The notes below the pieces were generated by a model. It was not told where the DNA came from and searched no databases. It was given only the letters and a program-made list of their open reading frames with translations. 64,000 nucleotides of DNA from Streptomyces sp. TP-A0356 (GTDB lineage Bacteria; Actinomycetota; Actinomycetes; Streptomycetales; Streptomycetaceae). The first letter of the stretch is position 1. Each line of letters opens with the position of its first letter. This document shows positions 45,589-57,054 of this stretch, one piece after another. The translations under genes and the position numbers were made by a program. The stretch is from the NCBI RefSeq assembly GCF_001417775.1, contig NZ_BBZJ01000013.1, forward strand, positions 310,001 through 374,000, read 5' to 3'.

Positions 45589-46853
45589 CGGCGGCCGACC
45601 CTCCGCTGCCGCGGCCCTCGGAGGCCCTCGCCGAGCCCGTCGAACGCGTCGGCCGGGGCTGGACCTCGGCCCTCTCGCTCGCCAACGGGGCGATCTGGGT
45701 GGGCTGGTACGGCCCGCTGCAGATCCTGCTCGCCTCGCAGGCGAAGGACTTCGCGCCCGGCTCGGGGATGTCCAAGGAGACGATGCTGGCCTGGGTCACG
45801 GGCGCGGGCGCGGTGGTGTCGCTGGTCGCGAACCCGCTCTTCGGCGCGCTCTCGGACCGTACGACGGCGCGCCGGGGCCGCCGTACACCGTGGATCGTGG
45901 CGGGAACGGCGGGCGGGGCGCTGTCACTCCTCCTGCTGGCCGGGGCGGGCGGCCCGTGGACCATGGCGCTGGGCTGGTGCCTGGTGCAGCTGACGCTGAA
46001 CGCGGCCTTCGCCGCGGTGACGGCGGCGGTGCCGGACCGGGTGCCGCGGGGGCAGCGGGGCTCGGTGGGCGGCTGCCTGGGCGCGGCGCAGATCCTGGGC
46101 GTGGTCGGCGGGACGGGCCTGGCCACGGCGGCCGGGGGCGTCGGGGCGGGCTATGCGGCGTGCGCGGTGTTCACGGTGGTGGGCGTGCTGCCGTACGTCC
46201 TGGCGTACGAGGACCTGCGGCTGCCGGTGCCGGCCCGGCCGCTCTGGTCCTGGCGGGCCTTCCTCGCCGGGTTCTGGCTGAGCCCGCGCCGCCATCCCGA
46301 TCTGGGCTGGGCGTGGCTGACCCGCTTCCTGATCAACCTCAGCAACTCGCTGGTGCTGCTGTACCTGCTGTACTACCTGCGCGACCGCGTCCTCCACCAC
46401 GATCCCGAGCAGGGCGTGCTGGTCCTCACCGCGGTCAACGGCGTGACGCTCCTCGCCACGGTCGTCGTCGGCGGCGCCTGGTCGGACCGGGTGGGCCGCC
46501 GCAAACCGTTCGTGCTCTGGTCGGGGGTGCTGATGGCGGCGGCGACGGCGGCCCTGTCGGCATGGCAGACCTGGCCCGGCGCGATCCTGGCGGCGGCGGT
46601 GCTGGGCGTGGGCTTCGGGGTCTTCACCTCGGTCGACTTCGCCCTGATGACGGACGTGCTGCCGAAGGCGCTGGACCGCGGGAAGGACCTGGGGGTCATC
46701 AACGTCGCCAATGCCCTCCCCCAGGTCACGGCGCCGGCCCTGGCCGCCCCGATCGTGACCCATCTGGGCGGCTACCGCGTGCTGTACCTGGTGGCCGCGG
46801 TGATCGGCCTGGCGGGGGCGGTGCTGGTGGGGCGGATCCGGGGCGTGGAGTGA
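45585..46853 (+). CDS. MFS sugar transporter, probably for beta-glucosides
   Basis: 422 residues, about 12 hydrophobic segments. The loop LSDRTTARRGRRTPWIVAG and the repeat SDRVGRRKPFVLWSG are MFS motif A copies; the layout recalls GPH/sucrose-type symporters. Coupled to the GH1 gene by a 4-base overlap, so it probably brings in the glucoside that the enzyme cleaves. ABC importers are the commoner route for cellobiose in Streptomyces. Confidence 0.85.
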   Translation: MTAADPPLPRPSEALAEPVERVGRGWTSALSLANGAIWVGWYGPLQILLASQAKDFAPGSGMSKETMLAWVTGAGAVVSLVANPLFGALSDRTTARRGRRTPWIVAGTAGGALSLLLLAGAGGPWTMALGWCLVQLTLNAAFAAVTAAVPDRVPRGQRGSVGGCLGAAQILGVVGGTGLATAAGGVGAGYAACAVFTVVGVLPYVLAYEDLRLPVPARPLWSWRAFLAGFWLSPRRHPDLGWAWLTRFLINLSNSLVLLYLLYYLRDRVLHHDPEQGVLVLTAVNGVTLLATVVVGGAWSDRVGRRKPFVLWSGVLMAAATAALSAWQTWPGAILAAAVLGVGFGVFTSVDFALMTDVLPKALDRGKDLGVINVANALPQVTAPALAAPIVTHLGGYRVLYLVAAVIGLAGAVLVGRIRGVE

Positions 46854-46888
46854 CCGGTCCACACCCCGGGCCGGACGTGCGGCCACCG

Positions 46889-46910
46889 CCGGGGCCTGCG
46901 CAGGCCCCGG
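46889..46910. terminator. GH1-MFS operon terminator
   Basis: A 22-base perfect palindrome, CCGGGGCCTGC followed by its complement, 36 bases after the MFS stop. It can fold as a 9-bp stem with a 4-base loop. Confidence 0.65.
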
Positions 46911-47059
46911 GAGGTCGCGCCGGCGCGGGGAGGTCGTACAAGTGCACGGTGAAAAGCCCTACGGCTCTGTCAGCCCCTCGTCGTACCCTTGAAACCGCGA
47001 GGCCGCTCTCAGCTGCGCGGCCCTACGGAGGAGGAATCGCAGGCCTACAGAGCCGGCCC

Positions 47060-48130
47060 ATGACTCAGACACCCACAGCGCACAGCCCCGCGGAGGGACA
47101 GGCACGAGCGCAGTTCACCGTCCCCGCCCAGCACCCCATGGTGACCGTGCTGGGGTCCGGAGACTCCCTCCTGCGCGTGATAGAGAAGGCTTTCCCGGCG
47201 GCCGACATCCATGTCCGGGGCAATGAGATCAGCGCGGTCGGCGGCCCCCGGGAAGTAGCCCTGATCCAGCGACTGTTCGACGAGATGATGCTGGTGCTCC
47301 GCACCGGACAGCCGATGACGGAGGACGCAGTGGAACGCTCGATCGCCATGCTCCGGGCGAGCGAGGGCGGGGAGGGTCCCGAGGAGACGCCGGCCCAGGT
47401 CCTCACGCAGAACATCCTGTCCTCGCGCGGCCGGACGATCCGCCCCAAGACGCTCAACCAGAAGCGCTACGTGGACGCGATCGACAAGCACACCATCGTG
47501 TTCGGCATCGGCCCCGCGGGTACCGGCAAGACCTATCTCGCCATGGCCAAGGCCGTGCAGGCGCTGCAGTCCAAGCAGGTCAACCGCATCATCCTGACCC
47601 GCCCGGCCGTCGAGGCGGGCGAGCGCCTCGGCTTCCTGCCCGGCACGCTGTACGAGAAGATCGACCCCTACCTGCGCCCGCTGTACGACGCGCTGCACGA
47701 CATGCTCGACCCCGACTCGATCCCGCGGCTCATGGCCGCCGGGACGATAGAGGTCGCCCCGCTCGCCTATATGCGCGGCCGTACGCTCAACGACGCCTTC
47801 ATCATCCTCGACGAGGCCCAGAACACGAGCCCCGAGCAGATGAAGATGTTCCTCACCCGCCTCGGCTTCGACTCGAAGATCGTGATCACGGGTGACGTGA
47901 CCCAGGTGGACCTGCCCAACGGCCAGAAGTCCGGCCTGCGCCAGGTCCAGGAGATCCTGGAAGGCGTCGAGGACGTCCACTTCTCCCGGCTGTCGTCCCA
48001 CGATGTCGTACGGCACAAGCTCGTCGGCCGTATCGTCGACGCCTACGAGAAGTACGACAGCAAGTACGGCACCGAGAACGGCACGCAGAGGGCCCGGGGC
48101 AAGGCCGGACACGCGCACAAGGGGAAGTAG
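47060..48130 (+). CDS. PhoH-family ATPase
   Basis: 356 residues. Walker A is GPAGTGKT near residue 155 and Walker [10 protein letters not shown] near 254, with GDVTQVDLP further on; the N-terminal third has a KH-like segment ([12 protein letters not shown]). Role in RNA metabolism suspected from its constant pairing with ybeY. ATG 47060 is the only plausible start, but the strong GGAGGAGG lies about 25 bases upstream, which is unusually far. Confidence 0.93.
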   Translation: MTQTPTAHSPAEGQARAQFTVPAQHPMVTVLGSGDSLLRVIEKAFPAADIHVRGNEISAVGGPREVALIQRLFDEMMLVLRTGQPMTEDAVERSIAMLRASEGGEGPEETPAQVLTQNILSSRGRTIRPKTLNQKRYVDAIDKHTIVFGIGPAGTGKTYLAMAKAVQALQSKQVNRIILTRPAVEAGERLGFLPGTLYEKIDPYLRPLYDALHDMLDPDSIPRLMAAGTIEVAPLAYMRGRTLNDAFIILDEAQNTSPEQMKMFLTRLGFDSKIVITGDVTQVDLPNGQKSGLRQVQEILEGVEDVHFSRLSSHDVVRHKLVGRIVDAYEKYDSKYGTENGTQRARGKAGHAHKGK

Positions 48131-48141
48131 ACAGCACCACC

Positions 48142-48639
48142 ATGTCGATCGACGTCAACAACGAATCCGGCACCGAGGTCGACGAGCAGGCGATCCTCGA
48201 CATCGCCCGCTACGCACTCGCGCGGATGCGCATCCACCCGCTCTCCGAGCTCTCGGTGATCGTCGTGGACGCCGACGCCATGGAGCAGCTGCACATCCAG
48301 TGGATGGACCTGCCGGGCCCGACGGATGTCATGTCCTTCCCGATGGACGAGCTGCGGCCCCCGTCGAAGGACGACGACGAGCCGCCGCAGGGCCTGCTCG
48401 GTGACATCGTGCTGTGCCCGGAGGTCGCCGCCCGGCAGGGCGCCGAGGCACCCACGCAGCACTCCATGGACGAGGAGCTGCAGCTCCTGACCGTCCACGG
48501 CGTGCTGCACCTGCTCGGCTACGACCACGAGGAGCCCGACGAGAAGGCCGAGATGTTCGGCCTCCAGGCCGCCATCGTGGACGGCTGGCGGGCGGAGAAG
48601 GGCCTGACCGGCCCGTCCCCGGCCCCGACCGTGTCATGA
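48142..48639 (+). CDS. ybeY: Endoribonuclease YbeY
   Basis: 165 residues. The zinc motif [11 protein letters not shown] near residue 118 (three His) and [11 protein letters not shown] near 55 are diagnostic. Works in 16S rRNA maturation and ribosome quality control. It starts 11 bases after phoH and overlaps the next gene by 4 bases. Confidence 0.96.
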   Translation: MSIDVNNESGTEVDEQAILDIARYALARMRIHPLSELSVIVVDADAMEQLHIQWMDLPGPTDVMSFPMDELRPPSKDDDEPPQGLLGDIVLCPEVAARQGAEAPTQHSMDEELQLLTVHGVLHLLGYDHEEPDEKAEMFGLQAAIVDGWRAEKGLTGPSPAPTVS

Positions 48640-49943
48640 GCCCGCAACTGATCGTCGGGGCGATCGCCCTGATCGTCGTCGCCTGGCTCGCCGCCTGCGC
48701 GGAGGCGGGCCTGGCGCGCGTCTCCAGCTTCCGCGCCGAGGAGGCCGTGCGCGGCGGCCGGCGCGGCAGCGCCAAGCTCGCCCAGGTCGCCGCGGACCCG
48801 ACGCGCTATCTCAACGTGGCCCTGCTCGTCCGCGTCGCCTGCGAGATGGCCGCCGCCGCGCTCGTCACCTACGCCTGTCTCAAGGGCATCCACGGCACCG
48901 TCAAGGCCCTCGTGGTCGCCATCGCGGTCATGGTCCTGGTGTCGTACGTCGCCGTCGGCGTCTCCCCGCGCACCATCGGCCGCCAGCACCCGCTGACCAC
49001 GGCGACGGTGGCGGCCTACGCCCTGGTGCCCCTGGCCCGGGTGATGGGGCCGATCCCCTCCCTCCTCATCCTCCTCGGCAACGCCCTCACTCCCGGCAAG
49101 GGCTTCCGCCACGGCCCCTTCGCCTCCGAGGCGGAGCTGCGCGCCCTCGTCGACCTCGCGGAGAAGGAGTCCCTCATCGAGGCCGAGGAGCGCCGCATGG
49201 TGCACTCGATCTTCGAGCTGGGCGACACTCTCGTGCGCGAGGTGATGGTCCCGAGGACGGACCTGGTGGTCATCGAGCGCCACAAGACCATCCGCCAGGC
49301 GCTCACCCTGGCGCTCAGGTCCGGCTTCTCACGCATCCCGGTCACCGGCGAGAGCGAGGACGACATCGTCGGCATCGTGTATCTGAAGGACCTGGCGCGC
49401 AAGACGCACATCAGCCGGGACGCCGAGAACGAGCTGGTGTCCACCGCGATGCGGCCCGCGACCTTCGTGCCCGACACCAAGAACGCGGGCGACCTGCTGC
49501 GCGAGATGCAGAAGGAGCGCAACCACGTCGCCGTCGTCATCGACGAGTACGGCGGCACGGCCGGGATCGTCACGATCGAGGACATCCTGGAGGAGATCGT
49601 CGGCGAGATCACCGACGAGTACGACCGCGAACTGCCGCCGGTGGAGGAACTGGGCGGGGACCGCTACCGGGTCACCGCCCGCCTCGACATCGGCGACCTC
49701 GGCGACCTGTACGGGCTGGAGGCGTACGACGACGAGGACGTGGAGACGGTCGGCGGACTGCTCGCGAAGGCGCTCGGCCGGGTGCCGATCGCGGGAGCGT
49801 CGTCGGTCGTCGAGCTGCCCGACGGGCGCGAGCTGCGGCTGACCGCGGAGGCCTCGGCCGGCCGCCGGAACAAGATCGTGACCGTGCTGGTGGAGCCGGT
49901 GGGCCCCGTCGAAGCCCCGCAGGAGGGGACGAAACCGCAGTGA
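48636..49943 (+). CDS. CNNM/CorC-type membrane protein with CBS pair
   Basis: 435 residues. A DUF21 membrane domain (about 1-145, with a signal-anchor-like start [17 protein letters not shown]), an acidic helical linker ([23 protein letters not shown]), two CBS motifs (about 200-320, MVPRTDLVV and [17 protein letters not shown]) and a C-terminal CorC/HlyC transporter-associated domain. Family members export magnesium or sense divalent cations. It is translationally coupled to ybeY and to the MmcQ gene by ATGA and GTGA overlaps. Confidence 0.93.
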   Translation: MSPQLIVGAIALIVVAWLAACAEAGLARVSSFRAEEAVRGGRRGSAKLAQVAADPTRYLNVALLVRVACEMAAAALVTYACLKGIHGTVKALVVAIAVMVLVSYVAVGVSPRTIGRQHPLTTATVAAYALVPLARVMGPIPSLLILLGNALTPGKGFRHGPFASEAELRALVDLAEKESLIEAEERRMVHSIFELGDTLVREVMVPRTDLVVIERHKTIRQALTLALRSGFSRIPVTGESEDDIVGIVYLKDLARKTHISRDAENELVSTAMRPATFVPDTKNAGDLLREMQKERNHVAVVIDEYGGTAGIVTIEDILEEIVGEITDEYDRELPPVEELGGDRYRVTARLDIGDLGDLYGLEAYDDEDVETVGGLLAKALGRVPIAGASSVVELPDGRELRLTAEASAGRRNKIVTVLVEPVGPVEAPQEGTKPQ

Positions 49944-50299
49944 CCCCTCAGCAGCTGCGCGCCTTCTGCCTGTCCTTCAACGCCGCGGTGGAGGACTTCC
50001 CGTTCAACCCCGAGACGTCCGTCTTCAAGGTGGGCGGCAAGCTGTTCGCCCTGACGAACCTGGGCGCCCGGCCACTGAAGGTGAACCTCAAGTGCGACCC
50101 GGAGGACGCGGCGCGGCTCCGGGACGACCACGAGGGCCTCATCGTCCCCGGCTGGCACATGAACAAGCGCCACTGGAACACCGTCACGGTCGACGGCGCG
50201 CTCCCGGACCGCCTGGTCCGGGAGCTCATCGAGGACTCCTACGACCTGGTCGTCGCCGGACTGCCGCGGGCCGACCGGCTCCGTCTCGACCGACCCTGA
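49940..50299 (+). CDS. MmcQ/YjbR-family protein
   Basis: 119 residues of the CyaY-like MmcQ/YjbR fold (VEDFPFNPETSVFKVGGKLFAL, LKVNLKCDPEDAARLR, PGWHMNKRHWNTVTVDG). DNA binding has been proposed for the family without a clear function. GTG 49940 overlaps the CBS gene by 4 bases, the last of the phoH operon series. Confidence 0.93.
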   Translation: MTPQQLRAFCLSFNAAVEDFPFNPETSVFKVGGKLFALTNLGARPLKVNLKCDPEDAARLRDDHEGLIVPGWHMNKRHWNTVTVDGALPDRLVRELIEDSYDLVVAGLPRADRLRLDRP

Positions 50300-50335
50300 C
50301 CCGGCGGCGGTGACGGTACTTCGTATGCTCGGGGC

Positions 50336-50689
50336 ATGACCGACAGCAACGCGCTCGACCCCGAGGACCGCAAGATCGTCACCCTGGCCCGTTCGGCTCG
50401 GGCCCGCAACGGGGTGCCCGAGGGGGCCGCCGTGCGGGACGAGACGGGCCGTACGTATGTGGCCGGGACCGTGTCCCTGGACTCCCTGAAGCTCAGCGCA
50501 CTGCGGACCGCGGTGGCGATGGCGGTGGCCTCGGGCGCGAAGTCGCTGGAGGCGGCTGCGGTGGTCACCGAGGCCGAGTCCGCGTCCGCGGAGGACCGGG
50601 CGGCGGTACGGGACCTCGGGGGGCCGCAGACGCCGGTACTGGTGGCCGGGCCGGACGGCACGGTGCGCGCAACGCTGACGGCAGGCTGA
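50336..50689 (+). CDS. Cytidine-deaminase-fold protein lacking zinc ligands
   Basis: 117 residues resembling a short cytidine deaminase: LEPEDRKIV-type start (LDPEDRKIVTLARSARARNGV), YVAGTVSLDSLKLSALRTAVAMAVASG and the later beta strand TPVLVAGPDGTVRATL. The active-site His/Cys-Ala-Glu and the PCxxC zinc ligands of true deaminases are missing; there is no His or Cys in the protein. So it keeps the fold and has probably lost catalysis. It is probably co-transcribed with the genes upstream (36-base gap). Confidence 0.75.
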   Translation: MTDSNALDPEDRKIVTLARSARARNGVPEGAAVRDETGRTYVAGTVSLDSLKLSALRTAVAMAVASGAKSLEAAAVVTEAESASAEDRAAVRDLGGPQTPVLVAGPDGTVRATLTAG

Positions 50690-50757
50690 GAGCTCCGCAC
50701 GACTTCGGCCGCTTCGGGACCCTTGACTCGTGACCGAGACGGGCGCGGCCCCGCTGC

Positions 50758-52458
<1,701 letters not shown>

Positions 52459-52470
52459 TCACCGCCGTGC

Positions 52471-52508
52471 GTTTCCTGTCGCGTACGGGTGTGTTTCCAT
52501 GACGTTTC
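52471..52508 (-). promoter_or_regulatory. GlnR-type site upstream of amtB
   Basis: On the minus strand: GAAAC-N6-GAAAC-N6-GTACG-N6-GAAAC, four 5-base elements at exact 11-base steps. The GlnR consensus is gTnAC-N6-GaAAC repeated twice. The two b-sites (second and fourth element) are perfect; the a-sites are degenerate. This is a good candidate for nitrogen control of amtB-glnB. Confidence 0.72.
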
Positions 52509-52586
52509 GTGTTGCGCCGGAGTTTCCGGAACCTCACCGGATCCGGCCGTTCGGTGCGGCTCCGTGAATCAGGGAGAATGGGCGCC

Positions 52587-53537
52587 ATGAGCGTTCGCAA
52601 GCAGTCATCCGAGCCGACCGAGGCCGCCCACCGGGCGGGCTTCGCCTGTTTCGTCGGCCGTCCCAACGCGGGCAAGTCCACCCTCACGAACGCTCTGGTC
52701 GGGCAGAAGGTGGCGATCACCTCGAACCGGCCGCAGACGACGCGGCACACGGTACGGGGCATCGTGCACCGGCCGGACGCGCAGCTGATCCTGGTCGACA
52801 CCCCCGGTCTGCACAAGCCGCGCACGCTGCTGGGCGAGCGGCTGAACGACGTGGTACGGACGACCTGGGCCGAGGTCGACGTGATCGGCTTCTGTCTGCC
52901 CGCTGACCAGAAGCTCGGCCCCGGTGACCGATTCATCGCCAAGGAACTGGCGGGGATCAGGAAGACCCCGAAGGTCGCGATCGTCACGAAGACAGACCTC
53001 GTGGACCCCAAGGCCCTGGCCGAGCAGCTGATCGCGATCGACCAGCTGGGCAAGGAGCTCGGGATCGAGTGGGCGGAGATCGTCCCCGTGTCGGCGGTCG
53101 GCGACAAGCAGGTGGAGCTGCTGGCGGATCTGCTGATCCCGCTGCTGCCCGAGGGACCCGCGCTCTACCCCGAGGGCGACCTGACGGACGAGCCCGAGCA
53201 GGTCATGGTCGCGGAGCTGATCCGGGAGGCGGCGCTGGAGGGCGTGCGGGACGAACTGCCGCACTCGATCGCGGTGGTCGTGGAGGAGATGCTGCCCCGC
53301 GAGGACCGCCCGGCGGACAAGCCGCTGCTCGACATCCACGCGAACGTCTACATCGAGCGGCCCAGTCAGAAGGGCATCATCATCGGGCCGAAGGGCAAGA
53401 GGCTGAAGGAGGTCGGCATCAAGTCCCGCCGGCACATCGAGGCGCTGCTCGGGACCCCGGTGTTCCTCGACCTCCATGTGAAGGTGGCGAAGGACTGGCA
53501 GCGGGACCCCAAGCAGCTGCGTCGGCTGGGCTTCTGA
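52587..53537 (+). CDS. era: GTPase Era
   Basis: 316 residues. G1 is GRPNAGKST, G3 DTPGLH and G4 TKTD, followed by a C-terminal KH domain (IIIGPKGKRLKEVG). Binds 16S rRNA in 30S assembly. ATG 52587 is chosen with GGGAG about 10 bases ahead; ATG 52578 is closer to the SD and less likely. It is divergent from amtB across a short gap that also holds the GlnR-type site. Confidence 0.96.
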   Translation: MSVRKQSSEPTEAAHRAGFACFVGRPNAGKSTLTNALVGQKVAITSNRPQTTRHTVRGIVHRPDAQLILVDTPGLHKPRTLLGERLNDVVRTTWAEVDVIGFCLPADQKLGPGDRFIAKELAGIRKTPKVAIVTKTDLVDPKALAEQLIAIDQLGKELGIEWAEIVPVSAVGDKQVELLADLLIPLLPEGPALYPEGDLTDEPEQVMVAELIREAALEGVRDELPHSIAVVVEEMLPREDRPADKPLLDIHANVYIERPSQKGIIIGPKGKRLKEVGIKSRRHIEALLGTPVFLDLHVKVAKDWQRDPKQLRRLGF

Positions 53538-53612
53538 CCGAACCCGGGCCCGGAACCGAACCCGGGCCCGGACTTGGGCCCGGACTTGGGCCCGGAACCC
53601 GGACCCGGACCC
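53538..53612. repeat. Short GC repeats between era and GH31 gene
   Basis: A run of CCCGGA/GGGCCC units (for example GGGCCCGGACTT, two near-identical copies, and GAACCC units) fills the 79-base convergent gap. It can fold into alternative hairpins and may serve as a terminator. Confidence 0.7.
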
Positions 53613-53616
53613 GCGC

Positions 53617-55704
53617 TCAGGGCCGCAGGGCGCGCAGGGCCTTGTCGGCACCCTTGGCCCGGACGTTCACGAAGTCGGGTGCGACGCCGAGGGGTGTGCC
53701 GTAGCCCGTGAGGGTCCTGGGCCCGCGGATGACGGTGCCGTGGCGGACGTCGTACCACTCGCCCGGCGGCAGATGGACCGTACGGGTCGCGCGGTCGCCG
53801 AGCTGAGGGGCGGCGAGGACCGCGGGGCCCAGCATCCACTCGTCGGTGATGGTGTAACCCGCCCGGTCCTGAGGGAAGTCGAAGAAGAGGGGCCGCATGA
53901 TCGGGTCGCCGGTCCTCAAGGTCTGCTGCACCTGGTCCCAGAGGTAGGGCGCGAGGCGTTCGTGCTGCTTGATCGCGGCGCGGTAGAGGTCGGTGGTCTC
54001 CTTGTCGTAGACGACCTTCCGCCCGGTCGTCACGTCGATGGTGTCGACGGGTGACGTGGAGGAGTACATCAGCGGCTGAAGGGCGGCGGACTGCGCCCAG
54101 CGCACCAGCACCCGCTTGCCAGGGGCGGGCCGGCCGCCGGAGCCGCCGATCATGTCGGTGGCGACGAAGGGGTAGCCGATCGTGGAGATCGCCAGGTTCT
54201 GGGTCACCGAGGCGCGCAGCGACCCCCAGTCGGTGCCCTTGTCGATCTGCCGGGTGACGAAGCCCGCGCGGTGTGCCGTCGTCTCCCAGTGCACCCGGAT
54301 GCCGACGCCCTGGAGGTCGAATCCGTCGGCGAGTTCGGCGCCGAGCCGCTGGTAGTCGGTGGGCTTGTAGCCGTCGTGCGGGGCGCACTTGTCGTCGAAG
54401 AAACGGGTGTCGAACTTCAGTCCGTCAACTCCGTAGTCGCTCATCAGCGTCCTGAGCCGACCGGTGTACCAGGCCCTGGCGTCGGGGTTGGCGAGGTCGA
54501 CGATCCCGGCGGTCCCGTTCCACCAGCTGACGGTGCACGGCTTGGAGGTGTCGGCCGCGTCCCTGAGCAGGTAGCCGTGACCGGCCGCGTACGTGTACTG
54601 GTCGGAGTCGAGGTTGATCCACAGGGTGACCCAGAGGCCGAAGTCGAAGCCGAGCGTGTGGATCGTCCGGGACATGGCCTTGGGGTCGGGGTAGGCCTTC
54701 GGGTCGAAGGTCATGTTCCCGTAGTGGGACTCCCACTTGTCGTCGAGCTGGAGGGTGTGCCCGTCGAGGCCGTTGTCGTGCAGCTTCCGCGCGTACTCGA
54801 GGAGTTTCGCCTGGTCGACGTGGGTGTAGAACTGTGCCCAGGAGTTCCATGCGGGCCGTGCGTACTGCGCGTACGTGGCGTCGCTCTTCGCCGGTCTGCC
54901 CACGATGCCGACGTAGTCGCGGTAGACGTCGAGCGGGGTGGACTCCACGAAGACGGTCGCCCGGTAGGGGTCGGCGGACTCGACGTCGAAGCGGCCGAGG
55001 CCGTCCTTGCCCTGGTTGATCGCCACGTCCATGACGTGCCCGGTCTCCACGCGCAGCCCGGCGGCGCTCGACGTGTACCAGAAGGGGTCGATCATGCTGT
55101 AGGAGGCCGGGCCGAAGGCCGGGTGCACGACCTCTCCGCTGTCGAGCGGCCAGGGCTGGTCGGTGCCGGGGCCGCCCCGCGGGGTCTCGGCCTCGCCGTG
55201 CCCGTACCAGTGCCCGGCGGACCTCAGGTCGTAGGCGAGCCCGAGGCGGTCGGGGGCGGCTCCCTGGACGTTCCAGTCGAGTCGGTAACGGTCCGCGGAC
55301 GGCGTGACGCGGGCCTCGACGGTGACACCGGGTGCGGTCGTCTCGGCGGTGAGACCGAGGACGCCGTGCCTCCAGGTCCAACCGGTGACCTCGGTGGCGT
55401 GCTGCCAGGTCCCGGCGGCGCGGAAGCGCAGGGCGCCGGTGCCGCCGCCCGCGGTGGCCAGGACGCGGGTGCCGCCCGTTCGGCGGGTGGCGAGCGAGAG
55501 CTGATGGGTCGTCACATCGAGGGAGTAGCCGGGGGCGTTCCCCGAGGGCGGGACGGTCAGGGTCAGTCCCCCGGCGGACGGGGTGACGTCGACGGCGCGG
55601 GGCGTGGGAACGGCCTGCGCCTGCGAGGTGAGGGCGACGGGGAGGGCCAGGGTCAGGGAGAAGGCGGCGAGCAGCGCTCTGCGGCCGCGAGATGGTCTGC
55701 GCAC
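53617..55704 (-). CDS. Secreted GH31 alpha-glycosidase
   Basis: 695 residues. Signal peptide of about 30 (RRALLAAFSLTLALPVALTSQAQA), an N-terminal beta-sandwich (about 40-240), then the GH31 barrel: DGHTLQLDDKWESHYGNMTFD, nucleophile Asp in DGLKFDTRF, and a candidate acid/base region near IGYPFVATDMIGG. C-terminal beta domain closes the protein. The nucleophile context KFD replaces the usual WxDMNE, so this is not a typical maltase; the substrate is open. GTG 55704 has GAAGGA 8 bases ahead. Stands alone, with no regulator beside it. Confidence 0.85.
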   Translation of the reverse strand: MRRPSRGRRALLAAFSLTLALPVALTSQAQAVPTPRAVDVTPSAGGLTLTVPPSGNAPGYSLDVTTHQLSLATRRTGGTRVLATAGGGTGALRFRAAGTWQHATEVTGWTWRHGVLGLTAETTAPGVTVEARVTPSADRYRLDWNVQGAAPDRLGLAYDLRSAGHWYGHGEAETPRGGPGTDQPWPLDSGEVVHPAFGPASYSMIDPFWYTSSAAGLRVETGHVMDVAINQGKDGLGRFDVESADPYRATVFVESTPLDVYRDYVGIVGRPAKSDATYAQYARPAWNSWAQFYTHVDQAKLLEYARKLHDNGLDGHTLQLDDKWESHYGNMTFDPKAYPDPKAMSRTIHTLGFDFGLWVTLWINLDSDQYTYAAGHGYLLRDAADTSKPCTVSWWNGTAGIVDLANPDARAWYTGRLRTLMSDYGVDGLKFDTRFFDDKCAPHDGYKPTDYQRLGAELADGFDLQGVGIRVHWETTAHRAGFVTRQIDKGTDWGSLRASVTQNLAISTIGYPFVATDMIGGSGGRPAPGKRVLVRWAQSAALQPLMYSSTSPVDTIDVTTGRKVVYDKETTDLYRAAIKQHERLAPYLWDQVQQTLRTGDPIMRPLFFDFPQDRAGYTITDEWMLGPAVLAAPQLGDRATRTVHLPPGEWYDVRHGTVIRGPRTLTGYGTPLGVAPDFVNVRAKGADKALRALRP

Positions 55705-55941
55705 GACGCATGTCCTTCGACGGAGGGAGCCATGGGTCGGGGAGTGCGGTGGCACCTGTCCTGTGCACAATCGTGCTTGATTCCGCCGATGATTGAGCAG
55801 GAACTGTCACCTGTCAATGCCGGGTTCCGCTTGGGGGCGGATACGGCGGACGTTTACGGACAGGGGCCAACGGTCGCTCGGGTCCCGGAAGTTGACGGGC
55901 CGACCCATGGACGGGATGGGGGCGGGCGGGGGCCGCCTGGT

Positions 55942-57054
55942 TCAGGCCGACCGGCGGAACCCGATGGTCGGCACGGCCCTGCGCCGCGGCCACGGCTCGA
56001 CGCTCGCCTCCGGAACGAGTTCCTCAAGGAACGCGTACCGGCTGAGCGCCGCGGGATCCTGGTCCTCGTACGACTGGACCCTGCGCCACCACGCCGCGAC
56101 CTCGGACCAGCCGGGCGCCGAGAGCGACCCGCCGAACTCCTGCACGGAGAGGGCGGCCGTCAGGCCCGCGAAGGCGAGGCGGTCGGCCAGCGGCCACTCG
56201 GCCAGCGTGCCGGTCACGAAGCCGGCCACGAAGACGTCACCCGCGCCGGTGGGATCCAGGGCCTCGACGGCGATCGCCGGCACACTGGCGGTCTCCCCGG
56301 TCCGCCGGTCCACCGCGTACGCCCCGTCCGAGCCGAGGGTGACGACGGCCAGGGATACGTATTCGGTCAGCGCGTGCGCGGCGGCGCGCGGGCAGTCGGT
56401 GCCCGTGTACCGCATGGCCTCCTGCGCGTTCGGCAGGAACGCCTCGCAGTGTTCGAGGTCGGCGAGGGCCGCCAGGTCCCAGGCTCCGGTGTCGTCCCAG
56501 CCGACGTCGGCGAAGATACGGGTGCCGCGTCCCGCGGCCTCGCCGATCCAGGGGGCGCGCCGACCCGGGGTCAGCGAGGCGACGGCGGCCCGGGCACGGG
56601 GCGGGCAGGCGGGAGCGGGCTCCTCCGGCGGCGGCTCATGGCCGTGGGAGACCATGGTGCGCTCCCCCTCGTAGGCCATGGAGACGGTGACCGGGGAGTG
56701 CCAGCCGCGGACCCTGCGCGACGCGGAGAGGTCGATGCCCTCGCCCTGTTCCAGCTCGTCCCAGCAGTACTCGCCGTAGTGGTCGTCACCGAAGGCCGCC
56801 GCCAGGGAGGTCCTCAGGCCGAGGCGGGCCAGCGCGGTGGCCATGTTGGCGACGCCGCCGGGGCTCGACCCCATCCCGCGCGCCCAGGACTCGGTCCCGC
56901 GCACCGGCGCGGAGTCGAGCCCGGTGAAGACGATGTCGAGGAAGACCGTCCCCGTGAGGTAGACGTCCCAGGGCGGGTCTCCGGGCGCGCGCAGCGCTGA
57001 CAGCGGGTCGAGATGGGGATGGCAGTACGGTCCCTGTCCGATGGGCGCGGTCAC
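55942..57054 (-). CDS. PfkB-family carbohydrate kinase
   Basis: 370 residues. The N-terminal motif is SSPGGVANMATALARLG near residue 63 and the C-terminal catalytic signature DPTGAGDVFVAGF near 260. The N-terminal 35 residues (GPYCHPHLDPLSALRAPG) are an extension. Phosphorylates a sugar, sugar acid or nucleoside; given the upstream glucarate-dehydratase-like gene, 2-keto-3-deoxy sugar acids are plausible but unproven. GTG 57054 has AGGGAG ahead. A 22-unit repeat array lies directly upstream. Confidence 0.88.
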   Translation of the reverse strand: MTAPIGQGPYCHPHLDPLSALRAPGDPPWDVYLTGTVFLDIVFTGLDSAPVRGTESWARGMGSSPGGVANMATALARLGLRTSLAAAFGDDHYGEYCWDELEQGEGIDLSASRRVRGWHSPVTVSMAYEGERTMVSHGHEPPPEEPAPACPPRARAAVASLTPGRRAPWIGEAAGRGTRIFADVGWDDTGAWDLAALADLEHCEAFLPNAQEAMRYTGTDCPRAAAHALTEYVSLAVVTLGSDGAYAVDRRTGETASVPAIAVEALDPTGAGDVFVAGFVTGTLAEWPLADRLAFAGLTAALSVQEFGGSLSAPGWSEVAAWWRRVQSYEDQDPAALSRYAFLEELVPEASVEPWPRRRAVPTIGFRRSA

